Of a stretch of 64,000 nucleotides of DNA, positions 37,657 through 52,728 are shown piece after piece; the stretch's first letter is position 1, and each line of letters opens with the position of its first letter. The stretch is from Syngnathus acus (Eukaryota; Chordata; Actinopteri; Syngnathiformes; Syngnathidae). The notes under the pieces were generated by a model, which worked only from the letters and a program-made list of their open reading frames with translations, was not told the DNA's origin and did no database searches. The DNA is taken from positions 12,916,501-12,980,500 of the forward strand of contig NC_051101.1 in assembly GCF_901709675.1 (NCBI RefSeq). The letters are read 5' to 3'. A program made the position numbers and the translations under genes.

Positions 37657-40600
37657 CCTTTTTAATGTGTGATAACAACTCCTGACTATTACTAAATCCT
37701 ATATTGCATCTTTTTCAACTTTCTGATTACACTAAATAAGCTCAGTGCTGCTTGACATTTTATGGCACCATATGGTACTACACCAAAACTCTGACCCCAA
37801 TAGAAAATATTTTTAAAAAAATCTATGCATGTGTATGTTACATGTAGTTAAGAAGGAAGGCAATGCAATCAAGTTTTTGCCACCATTAATCCTTTCGGTC
37901 TTAAAGACTTAATGAGTGCGGAAGGGGTTAATGCAAGTGTTCCAGATGGGCTTTGTCTCTCGCCGCTTAATTAACACACTTTCATTTTGGGGAGGGGGGG
38001 ATCAAACAAGCCCGAGAAAGCGCGCGTCCTCGTTATAGATATATACGCCGTCCTGCGAGGGATGATTAGTGCCGCTGGGGGGGAGGGGATGGATGTGATG
38101 TGATTTGCATGGTCATAATCATCAACAGCATCCCAAAAATGATTTCTTTCAGACAAATATTTATAAGGTGTTTGGAACCTTGTTGCCATCCCAATATCGA
38201 TCACAGTGTTATATGTAGGTCTACATTCTGCGGCGGCACTGATACGAGGACGGCCCCTGGTTGGCCCCCAGAGTGGCTGCATGAGTGTGAACAAGCTCTG
38301 CATTCTTTTCCCAGGACACGGAGGACATAGAGGACAGGTGGTCAGGTGGTCAGATATTGCCTGAATGGTGGCTCCCACTCAAACATCCATTCAGCTTCAC
38401 GCTGCCTCATTCAAATGCAGGCGGAAATGAGCATGAGAGCCATGGTGATAATTATTGACACACGGCCTCCAAAAGCCATCGTGAGTAAAAATAGAACTCT
38501 TGACTGTGTACAAATAAAAATGTCAGATGGTTTTAATTGTTAAAATAAATGGAAGGAAGGACAAAGGCCTTGAAACCCCCTAATATGAAACCTTACCCCC
38601 CTTTTAAAACCCTATTTTCAAATGAAATGTGTAAATGCAATCAAATAAAAAAAATAAAAAAAGGCATGTCAACACAAAACCCCAGCCAGCACCTGTGACT
38701 CCTGATGATGATGACGGCGTGATTATTTCCCACGTTCCTTGAATGGGACGTCAGGTGTCAGCTCTCTGCGTGCAGCCCTTCACAAACAAGATGGCCACTG
38801 TCCTTTGAATCAGCGCTGTAGGTGCTAATAAAAGCTTAATGGGAGCCCCGGGGACCTCCTGCATGGGAGCTGCCGGCTCATATTGAGAGGATATATCCAA
38901 TCTGTGGCCTTTTTTTTTTTGATTGCATGTAAATAAACCCATTGGGGGTTTCATTTTTTTTTTTAATCCGCATGCTCTGATAAAAGTGGTTTTCATATAA
39001 ACATATGCTGGGAGTTATCTGTGATTTGATCCAGGGACTACTTAAAGAATCACATATTGAGACCAAGGAGCTCCAAGAGCAGGTATTCAATGTCAATCAA
39101 ACATTACGTTACATCATATGACTTTGCCATAAATTCTGTTCTGTTATTTTCTTATGTTAGTTATGTTACATTGAATTAGTGATGTCAAGAAATTGTATTT
39201 TGGTTATGGTGCAAAGGCGAGGTTACATTAGGCTAGGTTAGGTTACCTGGGATACTTTAGCGATACTTTACTTCCCAATTCAAATACTTCTTTATCGGTC
39301 GATCCCATTTGCTCTTTTTTTCCGGCCCCCTTGCGGATTATTCCCAGAACAAAGGCAGCTCGTCAGCACACTGGGAGGTTGCCATTGACGCCGGCTACAT
39401 CGTTTGGAGGCTGTGGCGGTGGTTTGGGGGGGGTAGGCCAAGCGGGGGGGCGCTTGACTAAACGCAGGAAGTTGTTCAGCTGGAGAGGTTTTCAGCCACT
39501 TGACTGAAGGCAAATTGCTTCCAATGTGCCCGAGCACTCCAAAGTGCTTCACGGCGTGGAAAAATGACGAGCCGTGTGAAAGGCAAATCAACAAAAGCAG
39601 CGACACCTCATTCATGCTCCCCCAAAATGTTCACCACACTTGTATTTGTCTGAAAAGCTGACCTCCCACCGATCAACGCCAATTTGCATTCCGAGATTGT
39701 ACCGAGTTATCTCGTACCAAACTGCTGATTATTTATTTGAAGTAGGAAAATAGTTTGAGGTCCAATAGGATTACATTTTTCATTTTTTGAGTCAGGCCTT
39801 GATGACGTGTCATTTGCCGGTTGATTTTAAGAGGAGATTTAAAGTTCAAAATAATAGCAACACTTTGGTTCTGCAATGTTTGGATGAAGTTGGAATAAGC
39901 CAATTGAATTTCCTTGTTGCTTTGGTTTGATTTAAAGACCGCTCTCTATGTCATTATATCGTGACCACGTAAAGCCCAAATTTAAAAACCTTCAGAGAGA
40001 ACCAACCAAATCTTTGGCAATTAGCGGATCTGAGAAAAAGACCACGTGACGTGTGAATGACCATTGTGACACGGGGAGGGGGTCAGATCACATTTAGTAC
40101 GGCCTTTAATCCCAGAGTTCCTGCGAAGTCCCCTGGCGTCCAACCCGGACGCTAACAAGGGCTCCCAGCGGAGCCATTAGACCAGGAAAAACCAACAAAG
40201 GCCACCATTACACACTCCTTATGAAAGACCCCAGGGGTGACGGGGGGCACGCCGGACACCGCCGCAACAAAAGGGAACTGACCCACCTCTCGACCCCCCC
40301 CCACTGAAACACCATCAAGCATCCATTCACGCCATCACCTCCGCTAACCTCCACAAGCCAGCGCCATTGAACCCTGACTCCCAGCGCACGCATCCCTACG
40401 AGAGGCCGCCATTGTGGGAATTGGTGACTGCCGGGTCGGGGCTGGAGGGCCCGAGAGGAGCCTGCTGGAGGGGCTTCATGTCTTCTTAATTGAGAGACCT
40501 CGATGGGGGGGGGCGGCTAGTGAGGCACGCTAGGCTATTGACGCTAGCAAAGTTGGGGAAGATTTTCATCCATCCATCCATTCTGTGTAATTGTTTAAAA

Positions 40601-43243
40601 TTATGTTCAGAAAATGGGTTGATGTATTATTATAGACTTACTATACTGAGTTTTAAACTTATACTTGTTATACTTAGTTACTAATGAAGCTAGCATGGGC
40701 CGAGTCTAGCTAGCATGTTAGCATTGGGCCTGCTGCAATGACTAGTGTTTTGTTGTTGACCTTTTCTCCTTGTTTAAACCTTGTTGATGTTGCTTTTTGT
40801 GTTCTTTTGTCTTTTTGTGCTATTTGATCCGATTCCAGAACTTCTTGTCATTTTATTCACTCACTCTGACCCCTCATATGCAATTTTGATGCCCATTCCA
40901 ATTTATGACCTAATTCATCAGGTCAAAGTCATCGTTAAGATCCCAATATATGAGAAGGAATTTTTTTTTTTTTGGTGGGCACACTACCTCACTCGCTACC
41001 GATAAAAGCGCGGCAAAGATGGCAAAGATGGAGGGGGGGGGTTAATTAACAGCCGACTAATCTGGCCTAAATTAATAAGCGAGCGAGGGGAAGGTGGAAA
41101 GTAATGTGACGTGACGATGGGAATTTGGTGGCGGTCGTCTCCCCACAACCCCTCCTAACCTCTCCCATTGGGTTCCCAGTACAAACCGTCCATTGTGGAC
41201 GGCGCCAGCAAAATCTCCATCGGGCGCCAATTTGCATGGAGGCGACAAATGAGCACGCTTTCTTGTGTGTGTGTGTGGAACAGAGCGAGCGAGTCGCACG
41301 CACACATGCGCACACACTGTACGTTTGTGTACACACTCATGACGAGGCTTCCTTTTGAGCGTAATTAAAAGAGGAGGTGCTCGCGCACACACACACACAA
41401 AAAAAAGAAAAAGCACTTTTGTCTTACAGCGCGGCGGGAGGAGGCGGGCCCCCGAATATTAATTAGGAAGCCACGGAGTGAAAGTCAATCAGGCGTGTCG
41501 AGCAGATGACAAATACGGCGCTACTTTCTTTCTCCCACGGCGGCGCAGGGATATGAGCGTTTCCGGGCCGTGGCGGTCGGCCATTAGCGGCGGGAGGCTG
41601 GCGAGGGGACAAAGAAGGGAGGCGGTGTGCCACCCAGCGGGGAGGGTGGACGGATGGGAGCCCACCTGTAGGGGGCCATCTTGAGTTACCGTTGACAATT
41701 GTGGGGAAATTTGAAATTTGCTTTGGTGGTGATTCGTATCATGAGTCCGTTTGGAATATATTTCAAATTTACCGTAAGAGGTCAAAGGTTACAAGAGTGT
41801 TGCCACGTCAATCTCATCTGCTCGAGACTTTCAGAATCCTTTGAGCTTTCTTATCTAAATTATTAGCAAAAGCCCAGATTGATGACATCATCGCTTTTCC
41901 AACCTCTGATTGGTCAAAGCAAAACTTTCATAATATTCAGAATTTATTTATTTTTCTAATTCAGTGAGTTAGTATGAGCAAAAGTCAATCGCCAGGTGTG
42001 CGAATGTGAGTTGCCGACTGAATTTCTTCTGGCTCCGTTTGCACCTGAGTGGCAGAATTCCACAGAAACAAAAGTAACCAAGCGGGCATGTTGGCAGCGC
42101 AACAGCAGGAAACACGTTTTGTAGTTTTGTTTCTTTCACTTGAATGGTAACAAAAGCAACACATACACAAAACACCCGGAACGCCATTGAGTGCCCGGGC
42201 GGCATCGCCCTGACAACAAAAACCGTTAGGTCAGATTTAGCCCCTACCCGTTCAAAGCGCATCTGCTGGACCCAGCCACAAACAATTTCAACTCTATAAA
42301 TCAGCCCAAAGTGCGCCATGTCCGCTTTTTTGTCTTTTTTTTTTCGCGTTTGTCACCCGTTTCCTTCAGCTCCTTTTTTCGTCCGTCTCGCTCTTCACAC
42401 TGACTGTCTAATTTGCTTAATCCAGGGAAGTTTGCACACTCAGGCCGCATATCGACTTTGTGTCTATGAAACCTGCAAAAACAATTCAAAAAGAAGTCTG
42501 ATACCTTTTAAAATTATATTATTTTAAATTAATACAATTTTATAGTTTTAAAGGACAAAAACATGGCAAATGTTCATTTCACTGATTAGTCACAATTTTT
42601 TTTTTTACATTGATCTGTTTTGCATTTCAAAAGCCCAAACTTGTCTTGTAACAATTCTATTCTGTCTTAATCTGTTCTTTTCTTTGGTGTCCCCCTCATG
42701 CCCCCTTCGCCGAGAACTACCCGTTCCCCGTTCATGCCACTTTGCCGAGCTCGTCTTTGGATCTCCGCTCTTGGCGCTGGCTTCTGAAACTGTGTGTGAG
42801 CAAACGGGTGCCCACAAAGGGGGCTTTCTTTGCCCTTCAATGGCCTCCGTTAACGCTGGATGGGGGTGAAAGAGTAGGGGGTGCTTCCCGGGATGGCACA
42901 CAGAGGCAGGAAGCTGGCAAAAGGGGCATCACGGGAGATGTGCCAGTCCATTTAGCGAGAGAGGAGTATGTGTGTGTGTGTGTGTCATTGTGAACAAAAT
43001 GGACACATTACACTTCCCTTTCCCTTTTCCTTTCACCCCACATACACACACAGATCCCATTTACATGAGTTGGCCTGTATTAGCACGATAGCATGAGTGG
43101 GCTACATTGTTGGTTACATTAGCTAAGCATAAGCTGGTTAGAAACAGGAAGTTATCATTTCAGAATGCTCCCACTTTACATGCTAGCTACATGTAGCTGG
43201 CTAAAATAAACACGATCGAACAGAACATAAAGCGGTTCCGTGA

Positions 43244-43420
43244 GTTGACGACTATTAGCTTGGTAGTATAAGTGGGCTAATGTTAGCTGAATAGCATTCA
43301 AATATATATATTAAAAAACGATATCGATTTACGGCAGTATTCACAGAGTATGACGTGATTTCATTTGTTGATGACTATTAGCTTGGTAGTGGGCGAACGT
43401 TAGCTGACTAGCATTCAAAG
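43244..43420. repeat. Imperfect direct repeat, about 55 bp
   Basis: 43244-43302 and 43367-43420 share GACTATTAGCTTGGTAGT (nearly), GTTAGCTGA and TAGCATTCAAA in the same order. No function assigned. Confidence 0.75.
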
Positions 43421-45919
43421 TGATGGCGAAAATTAGATTCGTTAGCTAGCTCGTCAGCTATATAGCAACATCTCATAAAGTAAGAGGCGTGTCGGCCATC
43501 TTGTGAAAAGATGTGGGAGGGTCTGCCCGGTAGGGGGTGTTGAGAGCAGGTGGGACTGATCTAATGACCAAAAGCCTTTGCACCGTACCAATTAACCCCA
43601 GTGATGGACGTGTCTATTATTAGACGCCGCGTTTCAAAGAAATCAAAGGGAAGTCATGAGGGAAAGTTTGAAGGAGGCGGCAGGAACCAGTGGCTTTCGT
43701 TTAAAATATTTTCCCTCTCCTAATATGTATTTATTCAAATGATTTCATTCAAATGACAATTAAATCATGCTTGTAATATTCTTTTTCTATCTGTACATTG
43801 ATTGTTGCTCCAGTTACGTTGAAGGCCTTGCGCTGTAAATGTCTGTGATAAACAAATATTGTTTTGATCATGCCCGGGCGCATGAGAAATGATCCTGAAT
43901 GAAAGAGTAATTCCCATTTCAAGTGTGAGAAATGCAGGAAAGCGTGACTGTCTTATCAGTGCTGATAGTGTAGTGTGTGGGGGCAGATAGATATTTGTAG
44001 CGTGAGGATTAAGTGCATGTATGTTCACACGTTGTGTTCACATACATGTGTGTGTGTGCGCTGCGCCCCTGCAGGAGGATTAAAACGAGGCTAATCTCCT
44101 CTTGTTCTTCCTCCTTCTTCTTCTTCTCCTCCTTCTTCTTCTCGGCTGTTTAGATGCCGCAGCTGCCAGCTTGCACTTTATTCATGAGCGCGAGGGTCCG
44201 AGGTGGCAGCCGTTTGTTTACGCGTTCCCACGACTCGCCGCCAATTAAGCATCTTCCCTCCGTCAGCCGCTTGTCTGCTCCCATTAGGAGATCCCCAGCA
44301 GACGCCCCGGGCCTCCTCCTCCTCCTTTTTTTTTTTCTGCAAGGCCTCCACCACTAGGGCCTATTCTGCAAGGCCTCTTCCATCTTTTTCTCCTCAAGGT
44401 TCTCCTCCTGTGAGTAAAATTTAATTCACGACCTGTTTTCTCGGTTTGGTCATGTGATGCACTTTGTCGTCGTTTTCAGTGGACAGCAAGTGGCAAAATG
44501 GCCGCCCCCTGAAATGGATAAGAATGTTGCGACATAATTCATATTCCACGAATCCAATATTCATTGTGTTAAGCACATTTTTGACTCCTTTAAATTAAGC
44601 TTGACCCTTGACCAAGACGCCCACGCAGGCTAATCAGCCAATAGGGCTCCAGCTCACTCACAAGGCCCCGCCCCCTGAAACAATTCACCTGCCAGCCTAG
44701 CAACCTCAAGTACGACAGGACACGGATGGAATTCGAAGGCGCATTTTTTCCCAATCAGTCCAAACTTGAATGCATCAAAATGACGACTTGTTCGCGACGG
44801 CATTAACATGACAAAGCACCTCCGACCCGGCGCACTTATTTGAACTCTGAACTCGCCCTTTGTGTCAGCCAGACAGCAAATTGTGGCGGCGGCTCGCCCC
44901 TTAGTCAAGTCATTTAATAGCAAAGTCAATTCCCATACCCCCCACCCCCCAAAAAAAAAAACAAGCGCTCCCACACTCCCAAGCAGACAGGCTGGAGGAC
45001 TCCCCCACAACCTTCTAACACCTCCCTTGTCTGTGTTTTAATGAAGCGAGGGGCACCCATTATTAGAGGCCTTCCACGTCTGGACCGGCTTCATCCCAGA
45101 GAGTTGCGACGCGTCTTCGGTTTGTAACGTCAAAGCCCGGGAATGTCTTTGCGTCCTCGTTTCACGTATGTTTTCAGCATTTGCCTCCAAAAAGATTTCT
45201 CGCATTATACGGACGTTTTTTTGTTTGTTTTGGTTGCCCATATGTTCTCCCGACATTATCCAGGAATGTCACGACGGATGGGGGTGGGATAAGGTCCCAG
45301 AAACTCAACGCGGGTGTGTAATCATCAAGCTTTGTCGGCGGTGATTGCTCATTGTGCCGGTCTGCAGGAGGCCATGGAGATCCGCATGGAGGTCAAGTGA
45401 TGGACTTCAACTTTGACCTGAGGTGCTGGTCCCTGGAGGAGTGGGGGCGGAGCGGAGCCTTGAAATGTCACTTTAGCCGTCAGATAATTATTTAAAGTCG
45501 AGCCTGACTGATAGGCAAGGAGGTGATGCTGTGAGCTGGTAAGATTGGAAAGGTGGAGGAGAAGAATGAAAACACCACCAACACGGACACACGTGACAGT
45601 GGATGATACTCCTGACCAGCAGGTGGCAGTATTCTGCATCTTTCTCTTTCAGATGCCAAAAAAAAACCATGCTACAAAAATTGTTTAACACGAGTTTATT
45701 CGCATGATGACGTCTCATGAGGAAGTTCAAGTCAGAGGAAATACACAAATGGTCAAAATATTAGAAACAGCTGCCACCCCCCCCACCCAACACAGATAAC
45801 ACACACTTAATCTGTAATCCAATCAGAGCTGCTGAATGAAGGGGAAGGCGGGGTGACACGGATTAGGCTGTACAATAACTAACCTGAGGGGATCAAATAC
45901 GTGCATACACAGGAGCAAA

Positions 45920-45934
45920 GGGGGGGGGGGGGGG
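45920..45934. repeat. Poly-G run (15 G)
   Basis: Uninterrupted G tract in non-coding sequence. Confidence 0.9.
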
Positions 45935-48900
45935 CTCCCAATTTAAAGCTCCCTCCATCCCCCCGCCAGCCACTGCATAACTTCACAAACCGTTTTAGTA
46001 CAACAATGTGTGTGTGTGTGCATCTTGGTGTTTTTAATATAACATGAAACGAGAATGAATGTTGCTAATGGGGATACACACACACATACATGCAGATGTC
46101 TTGTTACCACGGCAACCAAAGAGCTGTGTACAGAGGTGATGCGTGGCGGTTTGTGTGTACGTGTGAGTGTGTGTGTGTTTAAACAGGAGGTGAGCTGGTG
46201 AGAATGAGAAGGGAGGTCTAGGTGGCAAGGTGGTGAGGGGAGGATCAAGTGAGAAGTTGAGCTAGTAAGGAAACAAGGTGAGGTGCTGAGGTGCAAGGAA
46301 TAAGAAGATTAGGAGGTGAAACACACACACACACACGATAATTATCTTATTCTGAAAGCCGCAGAAAATTGACCACGCTCAAGTCGCCTGGATGAAGCAC
46401 ACAAGATCCCTCATGCAAGTCAGTGTGTGACCACATGAGGCCGAAGGTCATCTGGCAGTCTTGTCATTTCAACACGCTTCTGCCCTTTGACCCCCCCTTC
46501 TTCTTTGAGGTGACAAACAAGGGCGGCGGCCATGTTGAGAGGTTAAGAGCTGTTTTATCGGGCAGGATGAACTCTGGCCTGAAGGTCGCAGGGGACAAAA
46601 CAAACACGTGTTCATCTTCAATGGAGACTCAATCGCTGTGTGTTTGAATGTATTCGCTTATGAATATGCGTGTTTAAGTTCATTGAAGGCTTTTGAACTT
46701 TTGCTCTCTGCTCAAGATTAGTGCAAGTGCATAAAGGTCACGTGAAGGTCAAACACTTGATCCGCTCAGTGATCACTAAGCAGTGCTAGCAACCTACAAA
46801 CACCCCATTGAATACTACACAGATTTATGCTAGCTTGTATTTCCTTTTTCCTCTTTTTTCTTTTACAAGATGGTGGCAAAAAATAAATAAAAGGTAAAAT
46901 GTCAAATTTGGGCTTTTTGGTTTGTTTGAGTTCCCTTACACGTCTCAGCTGATTGGTTAAAACAAAGGACCAAGGTGACAAACACAGGTGGGAACGAACA
47001 AGACAGAAGAAGAAAACAAACCAGAAGAAATAACCCCAAATATTTTTGTATAATCAAAACACAAATCTTGACAAGTAGTTTGGCAACAATCTAGGATGCT
47101 AGCAACGATCTGAAGCAACGGCGAATGGGCAACATTTCGACTTGACAGGTACGTTTGCCACCTCTCTTTCACTTTTAATTGGCAGTAAAAATACAATTTC
47201 AAAGCGTTAACACTTTGTGTTATTCTCACACACTATAAAGAATATGTCATGCTAACAAGTTCAACATAGCAGCTTTGGCTAACATCAGTTTACACATAGT
47301 GCTAAAGCTAGCTTAGTGCAGCTAGCACTGCTATTCTATTGAATGCCTTCTATTTATCACCACTATGCACCTTTATAATCACATTCTATTATGAATGGGC
47401 ATGTTTGAGAATATAACACACAACAATCTACCAAGTACAGTAACAAAGTATTTGTACTTCCCACCACCAAATGATTTAATATGCAATCTTTTTTTTCTGC
47501 AATCTTTCTGCAGCTGAGAGCCAAATGAAACATAATGGTCACGTAACGTAATGGTCCTTCAAAGCGTGCCATATGAGCCACTCCAGCAACACGCACACTG
47601 CTTTGCATATGAATGACATCACCCTAAACTTGTCTTTTGCACATTTTGAGGGGCTTACTTTAGAAGAGGGCGGGCTTGTCACATGGCATACAAGGGGAAA
47701 CGCTTCAGAGGCCCCCCGCTCACCGGTGACTACTCGACATTCCATCATAGTTGGCGTCTTCGTCTTGACGGGACTGACTTCATGTGGTCAACTCAGGGCA
47801 CATTCACTTCTACCTAATTTTTTTATACAGTGGGGAGCCATTTCCAAACTCAGAGATGTGTTAAAATGCTTGAGCTAATGAAAGTGCAGCATCCTGCATT
47901 CAAAATGTACATAAAGCCTCCCATAAAAATAACAAATAATGTTGTTAAAATATGATTATTGTTTTTTTTCTTTTTTTTCCTAATGGACTACAAGCACGGC
48001 AGCTTTTACAGCTCAGTTGTGTACCGTTAAAAGAAGAAAATATATTTTTTGATGAGACGCTTTTACAATCCAATAAACTGTTTGATCAAATGCAATAAAG
48101 AGAGTATAATTATTAGTATTTTGGATAGATTAAAAGAAGTTGAGGCATTGCATTGACTGGGAAGAAGAAGCAAATGACAATAAAGCTCAAATAAATTAAC
48201 TTTTTTTCCTTAAGTGACAATAAAGAAAAAGGTGATGACTTTTCGACACAGAGCCCTCTGGCATCCATACTTGGTTTCCCTCCAAAAAGCAGAGAAAAGA
48301 CCCCAGGAAGACATTCTTGCTTAGCAATGGCCGTTGTGAGGTTGTGATTCAAAGGCGCCAATGAGCTGCTCGGACCACACCCGATGCCCAAATACAAGTA
48401 CAATGGCAGTTTTATCGATATTTTGTTACCTACTTCAAAGTGACGATTATGCTAGCAGGCTAACAGTTCATAAATCTGAAGGCTAAAGCTAATATGCTAC
48501 TCCCTGCCATTCAGTCTTTTTATTATTTTGCACTTGGAGATAAATACATATTACTTGACATATTATTTGTATTTATTTTTGCTCTTGGGGTGCCCCACTA
48601 GTGGTCACAGCAGGTGCTTCTTATGCTTACAGAATGTACTGTATAGTAATTGTTGCGTGGCCTCTGCTTCATAAGGCCAATGACTGATGTTTAACGCTGT
48701 AAACACGAGCGGGGGCGGCTTGTAAAATGCAGCCGTCAGGGAGGAGAGTTGGGGGGGGCGTAAAGAAGTGGGTGCGCGTTAAGAAGCTTCCTCATTGAAT
48801 TAGGCCACACTTCATAAAAGACAAGAAGCGGCACAGCTGTACTGCAAAGACGCACATTTCATTTGTTTTATACTGCGCCGTGCCCTCGTTTGCATGACAA

Positions 48901-50600
48901 TGATAATGATTTGTGCGTGTGTGTGCGTGTGTGTGCGTGTGTGGCGGCCATATGTGATGTCAGACGGTGGAAAACATGTCCATATGCACATGCTGCTGGA
49001 CTCTGGCATGTGTTTTTGTATGTATTAGCTTAGCATTAAACACAATCACTGCAATCGATAAACAAAATAAATAAAATGAACAGAAAATTAAACAGTTTAA
49101 AATTTTAAACGTTCATGTGATCCAGCATCTGTTTAATTTGTGCTTTATCCGCTTCTATTGGGTGCTTTTTTAATTCGTCAGTGGTAATGTTCGTTTGAAT
49201 AATTAAATGAATATTTTAAAAATACTTGTTGAAATTAGATATATTTGATAGGTTTTAAATTCTTGTTTAGATATTTAATAGCTATTTTAGAAATACATAT
49301 ACACAATTGAAAAAAATAAACTTAACTTCAAGTCACAGTTGCATTGTTTTCATTGTAAACATTTAATACTATTGCAACACAGTTTTCATACAAGGCACAT
49401 TGGTGAACACACACAGCTGTTGTTGCATCATGCAAACTTACAGAAAATATAGAAAAGAATTATAAAAATAAAAAACAACCATCGTGATTGGAGGATTATT
49501 CCAAATAGCGCCCCCTTGAATTGGGACCATTTAAAGTCACATTTCAAAAGATTTGCATAGATGATCAATTCTAATAATAGAAGGGGGGGGATTGCCACTT
49601 GCCGAAAAATTAATATAGAGCCAATTAGGCTGTGCTAGTGCTTAATATATGTTCGTGAGTGTGTCAGGAAATGAGGGCGTGTTTGTTTCACAGGCCGAAA
49701 GGAAATTAGCAATGACAGAAGTAAATCGAGTGTTTGCATAGAGTTTAAAGACGACAGCTCTCATTGGCCGGTGCGACGGCTGACACACGAGCTATCCAAT
49801 CACAGTGCAGTAGAATTCACTGCTGGCGTGGGTCTCACATTCACCAGTCCGAGCGACGGCGACACCGCCGCTCATTAATGATTAGATTCATTCATTCGTA
49901 TGAACGCTATGAATTTATTTTGCGTTATTATAATTATCATCAACTTCTTGCTTCGCTCTGATTGGCCGAGCAGCATCCGGGTGACCGGAATCTTCCCCGC
50001 TCAGGTGACCGCCAACCTGACAATACAAAAATGACAAGGTTAAAACAAGCAAAAAGGAAAACAGATTAAATATGGAGATGGCTACGTTAGCATCTTGTAC
50101 TAACCACGAGCCATCCAGGAAACATTAGCTGTTTGTTAGCTACTAGCTTGGATGCTATCAAGCCATCAGAACACGGCTATGCCCTGATTGACCCGACTCT
50201 TGTTATTAAGACGCTTTGGTCTGAGCCGTCGCTAAAGGCGCCATCACATGCTTGCGCTTAGCATTAGCGCCTCGTCGCGTACCAGTCGCCTTAACGACCA
50301 CTTTCATCCTGCTAACACCCTTCACTAAGGACACTTTATTAGGTACACTTGCAGGCATCCAGTAACAGGATCGACATTGTTTTACAGTATCACAAATAAA
50401 GCTTTGAACTTGATTTTATTTGAACTCATTTTCGGCCTTCCACACTTACAGGATGCAGCAATCAAGTGGCTAATGCTACAAGCTAATGTTGCAGTTATTT
50501 TTAAAGAGACCTACAGTGGATTCTCTACTAAATGGACAATTTACTGCCGCAGCATGTGGCAGCGCTGAGGATGATGACATCGTGTGTGTGTTTGCGCGTG

Positions 50601-50602
<2 letters not shown>

Positions 50603-50638
<36 letters not shown>
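50603..50638. repeat. (TG)n microsatellite
   Basis: Eighteen TG dinucleotides in a row, preceded by interrupted TG/CG alternation from 50582. Confidence 0.95.
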
Positions 50639-50640
<2 letters not shown>

Positions 50641-52692
50641 AGCAAGGCACGCCGCTAATTAACAATGTAAACCAGCATCACAATACAAACTTCCAGGCTG
50701 GATTCACTCCCGTCTTATTTATGCCGTCACTCTCCCCGTGTGAATAGTTACCGTGTCTCATCGTGGGTACCCCGCTCCACCCGTACCCCCACCATGTCCC
50801 GTGAACCCCCCCTACCCCTTCGCCCTGAATAGGCGGCCCCGATTGAGCAAACAGTCAGACTGTCAGCTCAATAGGAGGTCTGGCCGTGAACTTCAAGTGC
50901 TTCCCAGGCCCCCCAGGCCCGCAGCCAGACTTTTGGGGGGCCCCTACGTGCCAGTTCCTAAGAGGGAGGGCGGGGTGGGGTGGGGGACCCCTGCCACAGT
51001 GGTTCCCAAGGCAGCTGCAGTCTGGTGAGGAGGGACGATGTGTGCCCCCTCTTTGCCAGTCATCCTCCAGACCCCCCTTGTTACACACAAAGATCCAGAC
51101 GCAAGCTGCTGGCCGTGCACCCCCCCCTCTCCAAAAAAAAAAAAAAACCTCAACCAGCTCCCAGGCTCCTCATCATCTCATTAGCCCGCGCCGCCACTCC
51201 ACTGTCTGCCGTGGATGCTTTGTTTTCAGCTCTGCATAATTTACACAATAAATTGACGACGGCTGAGACCCCCCCCCCCCCCCTCCACTCCCAACCCTTC
51301 AGCTCAATATACCACCTGTTAAAAGGAGGCCAGCTAGCCATTGGTTAGCTCACCGCTAAGTCGATTGCGGTACATCGTTCACACCCAGACGATAGCTCGC
51401 AGATTTCTAAGCCATCGTTTTTTTCAGGGTTTTACAGTATACAGCACCCAATTTGGAATCGCTGTCATTGTAGTACCACGTTGTGCCACAACATGCTGGG
51501 CAGCAGTGAATTTGAGTATTTTTGTATGCTCCGCAATTAGCCTAACATCTATGTTAATTCCAATTAGCCTCGCAGGCTAGCATTAACCTACCAGACTTTT
51601 GTTTTTCTATCGTTTAACATTTTAATTTTTAAATATGCAGTTTATTGGGGTGCTGATTTGTGTCCGTTTTACAGTAAATATCAACTGGCAGTGACTCCAC
51701 AAAGCTGCTAAAACAGAGGACAAAAACGTTAAATGTTTTCCACCTGAGTGAAAATATTAATAAGGATAGAAGCAAAATGGCGTCGGTTGTATGGCAAGGA
51801 CATAATGGCGTATTGTTTAAACGTCCGCTAATTAGCACAAGCAGGATTTAGGTAGGTTTAAATAATTAGTCAGCACACATGCAAGGGGAACAATGGTGGA
51901 ATTGTACAACCTTGCATATTATAAAAAAGGCTATTCTAGAGAGACTTACACTCGATTATTTTTGCTTTCAGGTCCTGACTGTTTTTCAAAGATGAATTAA
52001 ATGACAGAAAAAAATGCAAAATCAATACTGTATATATTTAAACCCTTAACATTTTTTTTAACTGACTTAATTTAAAAAATATATATATTTTAATCTTTAA
52101 GTCAAAATACTACTAAAATAGAAAGGACACTAAAGTGTGTGTGTGTGTGTGTGCGCGAGTGTGTGTGTGGCACCTGTGCCTCGCCTCCTTTAGGGATGGC
52201 ACCCAAAGAAAGAAAGATGGTGCCGTGGCGCACAGATGCCCTCTGAAAGCCTTTCCGAGAGACAAGCATTGAAGCGCCCCGTGATTTAATACCAAGGCAC
52301 AAAAAAGACACCCCGCCCACCTCCACGCCCACCCGTCGGCGGGGCAATTAAAAATAACAACAACAACGTGGTGATTAAAGATGGCCGACGGCGCGGGTTT
52401 GATACCTGCACTCGGCGGCGGGTCGTCAAGATGGTGGCGAGCTGGAAGAAGAAGGGCCGGCGTGGCCGGGATGGAACGAAGGAGGACGGCGGGAGGAAGG
52501 AGAAGGGGAGGAGGAGGAAGGGGGAGTCGAGGTGGACGATGAGGAGATTCCTCCTCCTCCTTCTTCGTCGTTTTCAGCTTGGCCGACGTTAGCCTGCACA
52601 GAAGAAGCAAAGATCAGAGGCCATTTTCCCATCAACACACACACACACACACCTTTTCATGTGTGTTCTCATGGTACAGTCTGCCCCCCGGC

Positions 52693-52728
52693 ATGCAAAT
52701 GACTTTCATTATGCAAATGCATGCAAAT
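52693..52728. promoter_or_regulatory. Cluster of three POU octamers
   Basis: ATGCAAAT occurs three times on the plus strand in 36 bases (52693-52700, 52711-52718, 52721-52728). The second is preceded by TTTCATT, resembling the SOX half of a SOX-POU composite site. Octamers bind POU factors such as POU3F/POU5F. Enhancer function for mir-9 is inferred from position only. Confidence 0.5.

Larger units (their letters stand above)
37276..49880. other. rhbg 3' UTR, then long non-coding interval
   Basis: After the rhbg 3' UTR (to about 37.68 kb) I find no exon with both a coding-like frame and splice sites. The interval alternates AT-rich and GC-rich stretches with AC/TG runs (37277-37306, 41385-41400, 46147-46180, 48914-48940) and GCTAGC-type low-complexity patches. 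Complex, non-repetitive sequence at about 40.05-40.45 and 49.60-49.80 kb could be conserved non-coding elements, but conservation cannot be judged from one genome. Confidence 0.4.

Noticed and set aside
52113-52650. 165-codon minus-strand frame rich in Pro and Ser
   Set aside because: It runs through purine-rich low-complexity DNA; no homology or exon signals.
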